64,000 nucleotides of DNA, taken from assembly GCA_026014705.1 (NCBI GenBank), contig JAOZHU010000015.1, positions 124,001 through 188,000 on the forward strand, written 5' to 3'. The position numbers were made by a program, and so were the translations under genes. Below the pieces are notes generated by a model, which was given only the letters and a program-made list of their open reading frames with translations, did not search any database and was not told the DNA's origin. Below are positions 1 to 9,925 of this stretch, in pieces. Position 1 is the stretch's first letter, and every line of letters starts with the position of its first letter. This DNA is from Candidatus Bathyarchaeota archaeon. GTDB taxonomy: Archaea > Thermoproteota > Bathyarchaeia > Bathyarchaeales > Bathycorpusculaceae.

Positions 1-316
1 TAGCCAGCAAGAGCTTCTCGAAGTTTACACGTTCACCGCCGTCAAGCTCCACGTACTTGCCAGTCAGATTAAGCCGAGTTGCAGTTCTCCCTGTTAACGC
101 TTGCACCGCGTTCTTTTCCCAGAAGTAGTCTTCGCGGCACTTCATCTTCTCTAAAGTTGCTTTTCCGCTGACAAAGTCTGAAATCATCGGTCGCGAATAC
201 TGCGGCAGAAGCTCCTCTGAAATTACAGTTATCGTGCCTACTGGGTCAACATCACGTATGGCTTCTACCGCGCCGATTCCTGCAGCAGAAGCGCCGATTA
301 TTACGTATTTTGGCAT
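1..316 (-). CDS. NAD(P)/FAD-dependent oxidoreductase, N-terminal part (runs off window start)
   Basis: Reverse-strand reading gives MPKYVIIGASAAGIGAVEAIRDVDPVGTITVISEE..., a Rossmann GxGxxG-like dinucleotide-binding start; ATG at 316 overlaps the TAA of the upstream ferredoxin gene. Confidence 0.7.
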   Translation of the reverse strand, partial: MPKYVIIGASAAGIGAVEAIRDVDPVGTITVISEELLPQYSRPMISDFVSGKATLEKMKCREDYFWEKNAVQALTGRTATRLNLTGKYVELDGGERVNFEKLLLA

Positions 317-759
317 TATGGAGTCACCTCTTTGCAAACGAGCGCGCCGTTGGGGCAGTTGGCAACGCACGCAGGAACCTCTAACTCGGAGCAGAGGTCG
401 CATTTTGCGACTACTTTGCCTGAAACATCCATTTTGATGGCGCCGTAGGGGCAAACCATTATGCATGTCCAGCAGCCCATGCATTTTTCCGCGTTGTGTG
501 TTACCATGCCTGTTTCTTCGTCTTTGCGCATGGCGCCTGCTAGGCAAGCTGAAACGCATGGCGCGTCCTCGCAGTGGCGGCATTGGATGGCGAATGAGAC
601 TGGTTTGTTTATTTCCAGTCGCACTCGGCTTATTGGTCGCGGTTGTTCTCTCGTGTAGGCTTTTATGATGTCTTTTGATTTGGAATGCTGCACGGTGCAG
701 TGGACTTCGCAGAGCCCGCAGCCCATGCAGGCTTCTTCTTTGGCGATTATTCTTTTCAT
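316..759 (-). CDS. 4Fe-4S ferredoxin-type electron transfer protein (HycB/CooF-like)
   Basis: Multiple CxxCxxC...C motifs (CMGCGLCEVHC, CRHCEDAPCVSAC, CMGCWTCIMVCPYGA, CDLCSELEVPACVANCPNGAL). Confidence 0.85.
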   Translation of the reverse strand: MKRIIAKEEACMGCGLCEVHCTVQHSKSKDIIKAYTREQPRPISRVRLEINKPVSFAIQCRHCEDAPCVSACLAGAMRKDEETGMVTHNAEKCMGCWTCIMVCPYGAIKMDVSGKVVAKCDLCSELEVPACVANCPNGALVCKEVTP

Positions 760-1014
760 TTGATTTGACGCCTCATTTTCTTTTTAGCGTGAGCAGGTGA
801 CTGCGGGAAACTTGGAATTCAACATCTCTTGTGCATTTGCCTATATTTTCTGTGAACATTTGTCCAATTAAGCTTGTATGGTCTTTGCGATTGTTTTCGC
901 TCATTGATTTCGCCTTTCACATAAGTTTTAGCCAGTTAAGTAGCACATATTCTATATAACCATGTTGAAAATCATTTATATGTAAGATAATGAATAGTGT
1001 AATCTACATGAAAT

Positions 1015-2136
1015 ATGTGTAAGGTGAAGTGTGTGGCGGAAAAAGACTTAGGGTATAGACGAGTCCAATGCACAGGAAGAGGCTCATACATCATATCGCT
1101 CCCAAAAGAGTGGGTGCAAGACATCGGATTGAAGAGAGGAAGCGAAATTGCCTTCACCGTTCAGAGTGATTCGTCGCTGGTGCTGGTTCCGAGAAAACTC
1201 AAAGAAAGAGACGAAAAAGACGAAAAATCTAAGCTAAGAGAATACTACGTGGTCTCTGACCCGAAACGCGACTCTGAATCAGTGTACCGCATGATAAAAG
1301 CTTTGTACGCCATAGGCGCCGATGTAATACGCGTGCACTTCAAAAACGCCGAATACGCTGAAAAGCAGAAAACAGAAATAAAGAACCTTGCCCGCGACAC
1401 TTTTCTAGGCTCAGAAATAATCGAGGAAACAGCTGACGAGATTACTTTTCAAATCCTGATACGGCATTCAGAATTTCCAATTGAAAAAGCCGTGCGAAGA
1501 ATGGCTATAATCGCCCTTTCAGCAAACCGAGACGCCATTTCAGCTTTAAAAAATGGCGGCACAGAAATCTTTCAAGGCGTCGTTAACGCGCGCAACGATG
1601 TAGACCGCTTGGCGCTCTATGTTGTTCGTCAACTGAAGTGGGGCATCGAAAGGAACCTCTTCAGAGAATTAGGGTTTAACACTCCGAAGGAGTTCCTACT
1701 ATACCGAATCGCTGTGAACGACATAAAAACCATTGGCGAGAATGCACTTAACATAGTAAACAGCCTCTCAAAGTTCCAGAAAATGGTTGAAGATCAAACG
1801 CTTTTCATTAAAGAGCCTGTTGATGAGGAAATCTATTCTCAACTGCTCAGGTTCAACGCTGCGGCGCATCAACTATTTGAAGAAGCTACCCATGCAATGT
1901 TCAAAAGAGAGTACAGAGATGCGGAGAAAATCATTGCCAAGCGTGCCTCCTTCGTCACGTTGGAAAACGAACTAATCACTTTGATGTCCAGTAAGAAACT
2001 TGACCCGAACATTGCGGCGATACTGCGTCTGATTCTTGACAGTTCAAGACGGATTATGGAGTATGGCGCGAACATTGCGGAGTTGACGCTGAACAGGACA
2101 GTGGAAGAACTGTGCGCAAACTATGCCGTCAAGTAG
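1015..2136 (+). CDS. AbrB/SpoVT-type DNA-binding plus PhoU-like domain protein
   Basis: N-terminal RRVQCTGRGSYIISLPKEWVQDIGLKRGSEI (AbrB-like) followed by helical PhoU-type repeats; start may be the GTG just downstream. Confidence 0.75.
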   Translation: MCKVKCVAEKDLGYRRVQCTGRGSYIISLPKEWVQDIGLKRGSEIAFTVQSDSSLVLVPRKLKERDEKDEKSKLREYYVVSDPKRDSESVYRMIKALYAIGADVIRVHFKNAEYAEKQKTEIKNLARDTFLGSEIIEETADEITFQILIRHSEFPIEKAVRRMAIIALSANRDAISALKNGGTEIFQGVVNARNDVDRLALYVVRQLKWGIERNLFRELGFNTPKEFLLYRIAVNDIKTIGENALNIVNSLSKFQKMVEDQTLFIKEPVDEEIYSQLLRFNAAAHQLFEEATHAMFKREYRDAEKIIAKRASFVTLENELITLMSSKKLDPNIAAILRLILDSSRRIMEYGANIAELTLNRTVEELCANYAVK

Positions 2137-2210
2137 ATACTTGTTAAACTGTTCAATAATAGCTCATGTGAAAACGCTATTTTCTGATTTTCCAGATTCA
2201 ACTCTTCTGC

Positions 2211-2780
2211 TTGCTAGTTCAGATTAAGTTTTTTGCAGAGGTGACCAACAGAATAAAATGTGTTATCCTTTTGCGATACGTTTTAATGTCACTGTGGAAA
2301 TTGCCTTTGTATCTAGGCGAAGTAAAATTGAGCACGAAATGGCGCAGAAGCAAGAAATACTTGAAATGGCTAGACTTGAAAAGTCAAGAAAAAGCCAGCG
2401 CCAGCCACCGTTCCCAACCGTTGCGCTTCAAGAGGGTACAGACGGCACGCGCTAACTCGCAGAAGCGTTGCTATACGAAAAACTACGAAAAGGACAGCTG
2501 GAAAGAACCCAAACCCTTAATTGACATTTTCCAAGAAAACAGTTGGATAACAATAATCGCTCAAATAGCAGGTTTTAACAAGGAAACTCTGAAAATTAAC
2601 GTGCAAGACCAGAAACTTACGTTATCAGCCAAAGCAAAAGACCGCAAATACTATAAAAGCTTAAATCTACCAAAGGTAGTCATTCCAAACGTTATGCACA
2701 CGACGTACAAAAACGGCGTGCTCGAAATCAAACTTAAAAAAGCACAAAAAGAACAAACACCTAACCAAGAAGCTGAATGA
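2211..2780 (+). CDS. Hsp20/alpha-crystallin-like small heat shock protein (N-terminus uncertain)
   Basis: C-terminal part LIDIFQENSWITIIAQIAGFNKETLKINVQDQKLTLSAKAKDRKYYKSLNLP...YKNGVLEIKLKK resembles the alpha-crystallin domain; N-terminal about 90 aa look non-authentic. Confidence 0.6.
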   Translation: MLVQIKFFAEVTNRIKCVILLRYVLMSLWKLPLYLGEVKLSTKWRRSKKYLKWLDLKSQEKASASHRSQPLRFKRVQTARANSQKRCYTKNYEKDSWKEPKPLIDIFQENSWITIIAQIAGFNKETLKINVQDQKLTLSAKAKDRKYYKSLNLPKVVIPNVMHTTYKNGVLEIKLKKAQKEQTPNQEAE

Positions 2781-2781
2781 A

Positions 2782-3219
2782 ATGCCTCACAAACTGAGAA
2801 AAACCAGAAAAAACCGCGGCTCTAGAACGCAAGGCTACGGGAGAATAGGGCAACACCGAAAAACTGGCTCCAAGGGTTTCCGCAAAGCAGGCAGACACAA
2901 ACATCTCTGGAGTTACGTGGTGACATACGAACCAGACTACTTTGGGAAGCACGGTTTCACTTCACCAAAAAGCCTCAAACAGAAAACAAACACAATAAAC
3001 CTCAAGCAACTCGAAGAACTTTCCACGCAGCACGCCACCGAAAAAGAAGGCAAACTTCACATAGACTTAACCCGCTTAGGCTACACTAAACTCCTCGGCA
3101 CAGGCAAAACCACAAAACCGCTGGTCATAAGCGTAGCCTCAGCCTCAAAAGCGGCGGCGGAGAAAATAGCCGAAGCAGGCGGCGAGGTCTTAACTTCAGC
3201 GCAAGAGCATGGAGAGTAA
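2782..3219 (+). CDS. rpl15: 50S ribosomal protein L15 (uL15)
   Basis: MPHKLRKTRKNRGSRTQGYGRIGQHRKTGSKGFRKAGRHKHLW is typical of archaeal uL15; adjacent to secY. Confidence 0.95.
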   Translation: MPHKLRKTRKNRGSRTQGYGRIGQHRKTGSKGFRKAGRHKHLWSYVVTYEPDYFGKHGFTSPKSLKQKTNTINLKQLEELSTQHATEKEGKLHIDLTRLGYTKLLGTGKTTKPLVISVASASKAAAEKIAEAGGEVLTSAQEHGE

Positions 3220-3229
3220 AGATTAATCC

Positions 3230-4645
3230 ATGGCCGGAAGATTCCTCAGTCTCTTTAAGCCTCTCGGAAGAATACTGCCTGAAATTAAAGTTCCAGAACG
3301 CAAAGTCAGCTTCAACGAAAAAATCTTCTGGACCGCTCTCGTATTAATCGTTTACTTAGTCATGTCAGAAATCCCCCTTTATGGCATCGAGCAAGAGGCA
3401 GCAGACCAGTTTAGCGCGCTGCGCGTGATTTTTGCTTCGAACCGCGGGACTCTCATGGAACTCGGCATAGGTCCAATAGTCACTGCAGGCTTGATACTGC
3501 AGTTGCTGGTTGGCTCTTCCATGATAAAATGCGACATGTCGAATCCTGAAGACCGTGGATTATTCACTGTAGCCAGCAAGGCTTTCTCCATTATTCTCAC
3601 TGGTGTCCAAGCAGGAGCATACATAATCAGCGGCATGTACGGCACCCTTGCAGGTCCAACAACCATCGTGATATTTATTCAGCTATTAGGCGCAGGAGTA
3701 ATGGTGATGCTGCTTGATGAACTCATCCAGAAAGGCTGGGGTCTCGGCAGCGGCATAAGCTTATTCATCATGGCAGGCGTTGCCCAGAACATCCTTTGGC
3801 AAACGTTTTCTCCAGCCAATGGCTTGTTCGTTCAGTCGTTATCGTTGCTGCTGAGCGGAAACCAAACTTTGATGCAATGGGTAGTCGGCGTAGGCTCATA
3901 CCCGTCTTTAATAGGGTTCATCGCCACAATCGCCGCGTTCTTAATCATAATTTACATCGAAGGCGTCAGAGTGGAATTGCCGATGACTTACGCGGGATAC
4001 AAAGGCTTCCGTAGCCGTTACCCAATTAAACTGCTCTACGTGTCGAACCTCCCCGTAATCTTCGCATCTGCACTGTTCGCCAATGTTTACTTCTTTTCGC
4101 AACTCCTCTGGGGCTCCAGCGGGCGACCAGAACCCGGAACAAACCTATTCACAGACATTCTAGGCTCATACAGAGTAGTAACTGAGGGCAACCAAACAAG
4201 CGTCCAATCTGTTGGCGGCATCGCACATTTCGTCACCGCCCCACAAGGTCTACAAAACGTCGCGGAAGACCCTATCCGCGCATTAATTTACCTAGGAATT
4301 CTCATAGCTTTCTGCGCCGTGTTCTCGCTTATTTGGCTTGAAGTCGGCGGTCTCGGTCCAGCAAAAGTAGCCGAACAACTCATGAACTCCGGCATGCAGA
4401 TTCCGGGCTACAGGCGGTCAGGGAAACCCATCGAGCTGATTCTCAAGCGGTACATCCCCGTGGTGACGATACTAGGCGGCATAACCGTAGGCTTAGTTGC
4501 TGGAATATCAGACTTCCTAGGCGTTTTCGGTTCAGGCACAGGCATCCTGCTGTCAGTAGGCATAATCTACCAGTACTACGAACTGTTGATGCGCGAACGC
4601 GCTGCTGAAATGTTCCCAGCGTTCAGACGAATCTTGGGCGAATAG
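3230..4645 (+). CDS. secY: Preprotein translocase subunit SecY
   Basis: Full-length polytopic protein with SecY motifs (GSGISLFIMAGVAQNI, VELPMTYAGYKGFRSRYPIKLLYVSNLPVIFASALF). Confidence 0.97.
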   Translation: MAGRFLSLFKPLGRILPEIKVPERKVSFNEKIFWTALVLIVYLVMSEIPLYGIEQEAADQFSALRVIFASNRGTLMELGIGPIVTAGLILQLLVGSSMIKCDMSNPEDRGLFTVASKAFSIILTGVQAGAYIISGMYGTLAGPTTIVIFIQLLGAGVMVMLLDELIQKGWGLGSGISLFIMAGVAQNILWQTFSPANGLFVQSLSLLLSGNQTLMQWVVGVGSYPSLIGFIATIAAFLIIIYIEGVRVELPMTYAGYKGFRSRYPIKLLYVSNLPVIFASALFANVYFFSQLLWGSSGRPEPGTNLFTDILGSYRVVTEGNQTSVQSVGGIAHFVTAPQGLQNVAEDPIRALIYLGILIAFCAVFSLIWLEVGGLGPAKVAEQLMNSGMQIPGYRRSGKPIELILKRYIPVVTILGGITVGLVAGISDFLGVFGSGTGILLSVGIIYQYYELLMRERAAEMFPAFRRILGE

Positions 4646-4926
4646 CCTAAACGCCCGAATACCGCACAGGGCCACCGATAATGCGGCTCCATCTATCTTC
4701 CCATCATTTTCAAAATCTTTCGACTATAATGCAAAAAAAGGCAAAAGACCGCCATAGCTGAAGGTGGCGCAATTATTCTGGAAAAGGCCTATGATGAACT
4801 CCATAGCTGACATTTTTTAGGAGGAACGTTGCCGACAGCATGTGGTTGCCGCAGAGCGAAAATGGTTATTAACGAGAAGACAAAAATAGGCTAAACAACA
4901 CAAGATACCGAAGGAGAGATTGACCG

Positions 4927-5388
4927 ATGGACATTTCAACTATACCATTAGCAACAGTGGTCATAATGCTCATCTCGATGGGTGTCTCATTTCTCAGCAT
5001 GGGCATCAACCGCCTACTAATCAGCCGCATGGTCGGCTGGGATGAATACCGCTCGATACAGCAGGAAGTAAAAGAGTACCGTTCCCAGATGATGCAAGCA
5101 ACACGCAACAATGACAAGAAGACTCTTGAAAAACTGAAAAGGAAAGAAGCACAGATAAACCGCATGCAAATGAAAATTAGCAAGCCCAGTTTCGTTCTTA
5201 TTCCAATCAGTTTCAGTTACATCTTAATCTGGTGGTTCTTTCTGACACCAGTCTACGGAATGAACCCAGTAGCTTATATTCCTGGAATTGCGCCCACGGG
5301 CATACCTGTGCTGTACTGGTACATGCTCTGCTCTTTTCTCTTCTCAACGCTTGCAGGCAGAATAATGGGAACAAACCCACTACAGTAA
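4927..5388 (+). CDS. DUF106/EMC3-TMCO1 family (YidC-like) membrane protein
   Basis: TM helix, charged coiled segment (EYRSQMMQATRNNDKKTLEKLKRKEAQINRMQMKISKPSF), further TM helices; downstream of secY. Confidence 0.85.
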   Translation: MDISTIPLATVVIMLISMGVSFLSMGINRLLISRMVGWDEYRSIQQEVKEYRSQMMQATRNNDKKTLEKLKRKEAQINRMQMKISKPSFVLIPISFSYILIWWFFLTPVYGMNPVAYIPGIAPTGIPVLYWYMLCSFLFSTLAGRIMGTNPLQ

Positions 5389-5412
5389 AGACGCATAGGA
5401 GGGAACAGCCCG

Positions 5413-6009
5413 ATGAACAGCGCAAAAGAAAAAAGAATCGTGGTTTGCATTTCAGGAATGGCTGGGACAGGAAAAAGCACGTTAGCTAAAAAGCTTGCTG
5501 AAAAATACGGCTTAAAGTATTATTCAGGCGGAGACTCGTTGAAGGCATTAGCCGCAGAAGAAGGATGCAACGTGTCCAGCAACGGGTGGTGGGAAAGCCC
5601 TGAAGGCTTGGCTTTCTTAAGGCAAAGAGAGAATGACCTGAAATTTGACAAAGCCATAGACGACAAGCTTTTAGAATACGCGCAACAAGGCAACGTGCTG
5701 TTGGACAGTTGGACGATGCCGTGGCTGCTGAAAACAGGCTTCAAGATATGGTTGCTGGCGTCCATAGAAAAACGGGCTGAACGGGTTGCGCAACGCGATA
5801 AAATCACTGTGGAAGACGCATTGCGGATACTGAAAGAAAAAGAGGCTCGCACAAAGGCTATTTACCAGAAACTTTACGGGTTCACTTTGGGCGAGGACTT
5901 CGCGCCGTTCAATCTGGTGTTGGACACGGATAATTTGACGGCGGAGGAAGTTTTTCAAGTCCTATGCAAAGTGCTTGACAACGCCGTTTTCTGCAGCGGA
6001 AAAGCTTAG
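5413..6009 (+). CDS. cmk: (d)CMP kinase, archaeal type
   Basis: P-loop ISGMAGTGKSTLAKKLAEKYGLKYYSGGDSLKALA; follows DUF106 as in archaeal spc-type loci. Confidence 0.85.
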   Translation: MNSAKEKRIVVCISGMAGTGKSTLAKKLAEKYGLKYYSGGDSLKALAAEEGCNVSSNGWWESPEGLAFLRQRENDLKFDKAIDDKLLEYAQQGNVLLDSWTMPWLLKTGFKIWLLASIEKRAERVAQRDKITVEDALRILKEKEARTKAIYQKLYGFTLGEDFAPFNLVLDTDNLTAEEVFQVLCKVLDNAVFCSGKA

Positions 6010-6145
6010 GCTGCTCTGCCGCTAAAGTGGCGGCAAAGTTTGCTTTTTGATGCTAAAAAGTTTTCGCAAATTTTAAAAACACTCGCCAGCGTTACCTTTC
6101 ATTTTCTCGGCGTCTATCCGTTGCTGTTGGGAAGGGAGAAGGGCA

Positions 6146-6544
6146 GTGAAACGGTTGAGAACTGTGCCTGCGCGTTTGTTTTCAGTGTTACTTTTAGTAG
6201 TGGTTGCGCTGTGCGTGGTCGCGGCTTTTCGTTTCGTCAACTTTGAGTCCGCCGCTACGCTCTTGCTGTTTGATTCCTTTTTTGTTCTGCTCATGTTTGA
6301 ATTGAAGGGAACCCTGAACAGGAAACTAGGCGTGTTGGCGGCAGGGAACTTGGTTGGTTTATTCTGGAACCTGATTTTTTGTTCAATCGCTATGGACGGC
6401 GGCAGGTTTTTCGGAGAAACGTTCAATGGATTATTCGCGATTTTTCGTCCTTTCCTTAATTTCCTGTGGGTCATAACTTTCTGGTCATTAAGTCTGTCTG
6501 CTTTTCCTAAGCCCGAAAGAGCGCAAGCGGAGGCAAAAAATTGA
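6146..6544 (+). CDS. Hypothetical membrane protein
   Basis: Several hydrophobic helices; GTG start; TTGA stop/start overlap with downstream glycosyltransferase. Confidence 0.6.
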   Translation: MKRLRTVPARLFSVLLLVVVALCVVAAFRFVNFESAATLLLFDSFFVLLMFELKGTLNRKLGVLAAGNLVGLFWNLIFCSIAMDGGRFFGETFNGLFAIFRPFLNFLWVITFWSLSLSAFPKPERAQAEAKN

Positions 6545-7825
6545 TTCTTGAAGTTGCAGAAACTGTTTTTGCGCTGGCGACTGCTTCGATGGTTGTCTAT
6601 CTTATCCGACATTTTGTTTTCACGTTTACAGTCTTGAGAAGAGCCAAGAACACCACAAAAGCTGCGAGTGCTGAACATGTGGCGTTCGAGCCAACTGTAG
6701 CTATACTTATTCCGGCGCGTGACGAAGAAAACGTGATTGGTCGATTGCTTCAGCGGATGGTGGAATTAACCTACCCAAAGGACAAACTGCAGGTTACAGT
6801 CGTCAACGACGGCTCTTCAGACAATACTGGGCGAATCGCCGACGAATACGCTAAACAATATGCCTTCATAAAGGTGTTGCATCGAGACAGGCGCGATGGT
6901 GGCAAGGGTAAAGCAGCAGCGATGAATGCGGGTTTAAGGCAGTCAATAGGCGAGATTGTGCTCTGCTTTGACGCTGATTACTGCCCGCAAAGGGAAATCG
7001 TGGAGAAACTCGTTGAGGGATTCGCTGACCCAACTGTCGGCGCTGTACAGGGCAGGGTTGTGGTCTTAAACGAGCCGCAAAACACCGTGACGCGGCTGGT
7101 GGCTTTGGAGCGGATAGGCGGGTACCGCGTTGACCAAGAAGCGCGCGACACTCTGAGCCTCACGCCCCAGTTTGGCGGCACTGTAGGCGGTTTCAGGCGC
7201 AGTTTGCTGGAGCGTTTAGGCGGCTGGGACGAATCTACGCTGGCTGAGGACACCGATTTGACTTTTAGAACGCGGTTGGCAGGCTACAAAATCCGCTATG
7301 TTGGCGGTGCAGAATGCTACGAGGAGGCGGTTGACAACTGGAAGGCATACCGTAAGCAGCGTTATCGGTGGGCGTTGGGGCACATGCAGTGTTGTCTTAG
7401 GCATTCGTGGAAAGTTATCAAAAGCAAACGGTTGAAGATGAAAGAGAAAGTTGATGGTTTGCTTCTGCTGCATGTGTACTTCATGCCCATCGTGGCGTTG
7501 GTTTCATTCTTGATTGGTGTTCCGCTTGTCGTGTTCAAGCTTTCCGAGTTTGTTGGCGCACTTTGGTTTTCTGTGCCTGTGTCCCTTTACAGTTTCGTCG
7601 GCAACTTTGCGCCGTTTTTTTGAAGTAGGCATCGGCGCGTACTTGGATGGGAGGACAAGAGCTCAGTGGCTTATTCCGCTTTTAATATTCACGTTTTTCT
7701 ACAACATTCCCATATGCCTTAAGGCGTTTCTGGATTTGCTTGCGTCCAAAATCTTCCGAAAGAACCGTAACATTTGGGTTAAGACTTCGCATTTAGGCAA
7801 TGGAAATGGTTATATCATGAAGTAG
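6541..7825 (+). CDS. Family 2 glycosyltransferase, apparently frameshifted at a 7-T run (about 7615-7621)
   Basis: GT2 signatures (ILIPARDEENVIGRLLQRM, VVNDGSSDNTGRIADEYA, AEDTDLTFR, KQRYRWALGHMQ). Frame 1 ends ...FVGNFAPFF*; frame 2 continues EVGIGAYLDGRTRAQWLIPLLIFTFFYNIPICLKAFLDLL... Confidence 0.85.
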
Positions 7826-7847
7826 TTCATATGCTCAAAAGGTCGCT

Positions 7848-8114
7848 ATGGCTACTGATCTGGCTTCGATAAGTGCCTTGTTGTCGTTTGGGATACCATT
7901 GCTTATATTGATTATGTTGCTGCCTGCTCTTCTTGAACTGAAGCGTCCGAAGGATCATGGGCCGCGACGGATAATGGATAAAGTTTCTGAGGTTCCGTTG
8001 CACATGCTGCTTGCCCGGTCGATAGTGGATCTTGAAGGCGAGCAAAAGCTCGACGGCGCAACCATTCATCCGCTTGCGAAGGTTATCGCGTTTTTGCCAA
8101 ACTTGGAGGTTTAG
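7848..8114 (+). CDS. Small membrane-anchored hypothetical protein
   Basis: 88 aa ORF with N-terminal TM segment (LLSFGIPLLILIMLLPALLEL). Confidence 0.5.
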   Translation: MATDLASISALLSFGIPLLILIMLLPALLELKRPKDHGPRRIMDKVSEVPLHMLLARSIVDLEGEQKLDGATIHPLAKVIAFLPNLEV

Positions 8115-9169
8115 CGTTCATTCTTATTTAACAACAGGCGTGCGTTTTTCCATTGGTCTTTAGCCAGCAGCAGGTTTCCGTAGGGGCTGCCGTGCAGCGA
8201 GTAGAAAATGTAGCACAAATACGTGCACTGGCTGCATTTACGGTAAGTTTTCCTGAGGGCGTTAAATTTCTCGCTGTTCCAAGTTTTGGGCAGATCAAAC
8301 ACTGAACCTGCGAAGTTGTGGCTGTGGCATCCCGCGATTCTGCCCAAGTGGTCTATTATGAAGAAGTTCTGGAGCGCTCGGCAACTCCATGTTCGCTTGT
8401 CCTCTGCGTAGAGGCTTCTAAGCGCCTTCAACAGCCGAGTGGTCATGAGGATTTTGTCGTTTTTCTTTTTCATCTCGATAAGCGCGTCGCACAGCTTGAC
8501 CATTGCCTGCTTGTCTCTTATTATGAATTCATCGTTTGCCTTGCCGATCCTGAAAAGCTGGTTTGCGTCTACCGAAAGGTCGAACGAGTAAAGACAGTAC
8601 CACAGCGGGATTCCTTTCTGAGAAAAATGGTCCGTTATATCCAGAATCTCGTAGAGGTTCAGCTGCGAAATTGTGGGCGTGACTGCGACTTTTATGCCCT
8701 CCTTGTGCAGGGTTTCCACGGTTTCCACCGCTTTCTTCCACGAACCATCAACGCCTTTTATGTAATCGTTTTTCGCTGCGTCCAAGCTGTCTATTGAGAT
8801 TGCCACGAAATCCACTTTGCGCAAAGCTTCAATCTTTGAAGCAGCCATGCTGCCGTTGTCGTATACCGTGGTCACGAAGAAGCGTGAAGCGTAATCGATG
8901 AGTTCGGCTGCGTCGTCTCTTAGGAGCGGGTTGCCGCCTGAAAACACGATTTCGACTATGCCGAGTTTTCTTAGTATGTCTAAGCCTCGTTTGATTTCTT
9001 CTGTTGACAGCTCTTTCAGGTCTTGTTCTCGCCAGACGTTGCAGCCTCGGCAGCGGTAATTGCATTTTCTGGTGATTAGCCACTGGGCATGATGCGGTTT
9101 GCCTATGGTGAGCGAGCGCGCTGCGACAGAGGCTGCTTTTTTGAGGCTTGAATTCAAGTAATAGGTCAC
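8111..9169 (-). CDS. Radical SAM protein with C-terminal auxiliary Cys region
   Basis: CNYRCRGCNVW (CxxxCxxC), EIVFSGGNPLLRDD, C-terminal CSQCTYLCYIF. Confidence 0.85.
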   Translation of the reverse strand: MTYYLNSSLKKAASVAARSLTIGKPHHAQWLITRKCNYRCRGCNVWREQDLKELSTEEIKRGLDILRKLGIVEIVFSGGNPLLRDDAAELIDYASRFFVTTVYDNGSMAASKIEALRKVDFVAISIDSLDAAKNDYIKGVDGSWKKAVETVETLHKEGIKVAVTPTISQLNLYEILDITDHFSQKGIPLWYCLYSFDLSVDANQLFRIGKANDEFIIRDKQAMVKLCDALIEMKKKNDKILMTTRLLKALRSLYAEDKRTWSCRALQNFFIIDHLGRIAGCHSHNFAGSVFDLPKTWNSEKFNALRKTYRKCSQCTYLCYIFYSLHGSPYGNLLLAKDQWKNARLLLNKNER

Positions 9170-9254
9170 TAGCCCGATTGGTTGATGCTAAAGTATTTAG
9201 ATTAGAACTATAAAAACCATACAGCGCGGTTTCAACGGGAAAAGGCGGTAAAGG

Positions 9255-9911
9255 TTGCAGTTTGAACAAGCGTATTTCAGCGGTCGAAAGTACCTGCTTA
9301 AAGAAGAGCTGGTTAAACGTCACGTTTTAGAAGTTGTCAAGTGGGCTTCTAAGGTCTCAGGAAGAAACATGCTCAACGGTCACGGCAAGAAAGCCTTAGA
9401 CGTTGGTTGCGCCTATGGCTATGCTGCTGAGGTTCTGGAAGCGTTAGGCTACGAAACGTACAGCGTAGACCTGTCTAGGTGGGGCATACGGCAAGCGAAA
9501 ACCAAAAACCACGGTCACTTTTTAGTATGCGATGCGCAGACGCGGCTTCCCTTTGCGGGCGAAGCTTTTGATTTGATCCTCTGCTGTGACGTTCTGGAGC
9601 ATCTTGAGTTTCCTGAAAGGGCGATTGAGGACATGCTTGAAATCTGTGATGACGTAATGGTTTGCACGACACCGAACAAGGCTGTTGAGAAACCTGTGAG
9701 GAAGCTCATGCGGGATTTCGATGAAACACACATCAACGTCAGGTTTCCTTCCGAGAGGGAAAAATGCATAAGAGAAAAAGCTGATTTCGCGTTTCTGAGG
9801 ATAGAGACCTTCTACGATTTGGCTGCAAAGTTATCCAATGGCAAACTTTTTTTCCGCTCCTTCAGCGTGCCTAGCTTCGGGTTGACGGTGAGAATACTGG
9901 TGAGGAAATAA
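9255..9911 (+). CDS. Class I SAM-dependent methyltransferase
   Basis: ALDVGCAYGYAAEVLEALGYETYSVDLS...FDLILCCDVLEHLEFPERAIEDM. Confidence 0.8.
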   Translation: MQFEQAYFSGRKYLLKEELVKRHVLEVVKWASKVSGRNMLNGHGKKALDVGCAYGYAAEVLEALGYETYSVDLSRWGIRQAKTKNHGHFLVCDAQTRLPFAGEAFDLILCCDVLEHLEFPERAIEDMLEICDDVMVCTTPNKAVEKPVRKLMRDFDETHINVRFPSEREKCIREKADFAFLRIETFYDLAAKLSNGKLFFRSFSVPSFGLTVRILVRK

Positions 9912-9925
9912 CTGGAGACGCCGCG

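Noticed and set aside
4773-4830. C/D box sRNA (ATGATGA ... CTGA)
   Set aside because: A C-like and a D'-like box are present but no C' or final D box with proper spacing; left as a weak note only
6073-6678. 201-aa ORF on the minus strand
   Set aside because: Antisense to two well-supported + strand genes; composition not protein-like
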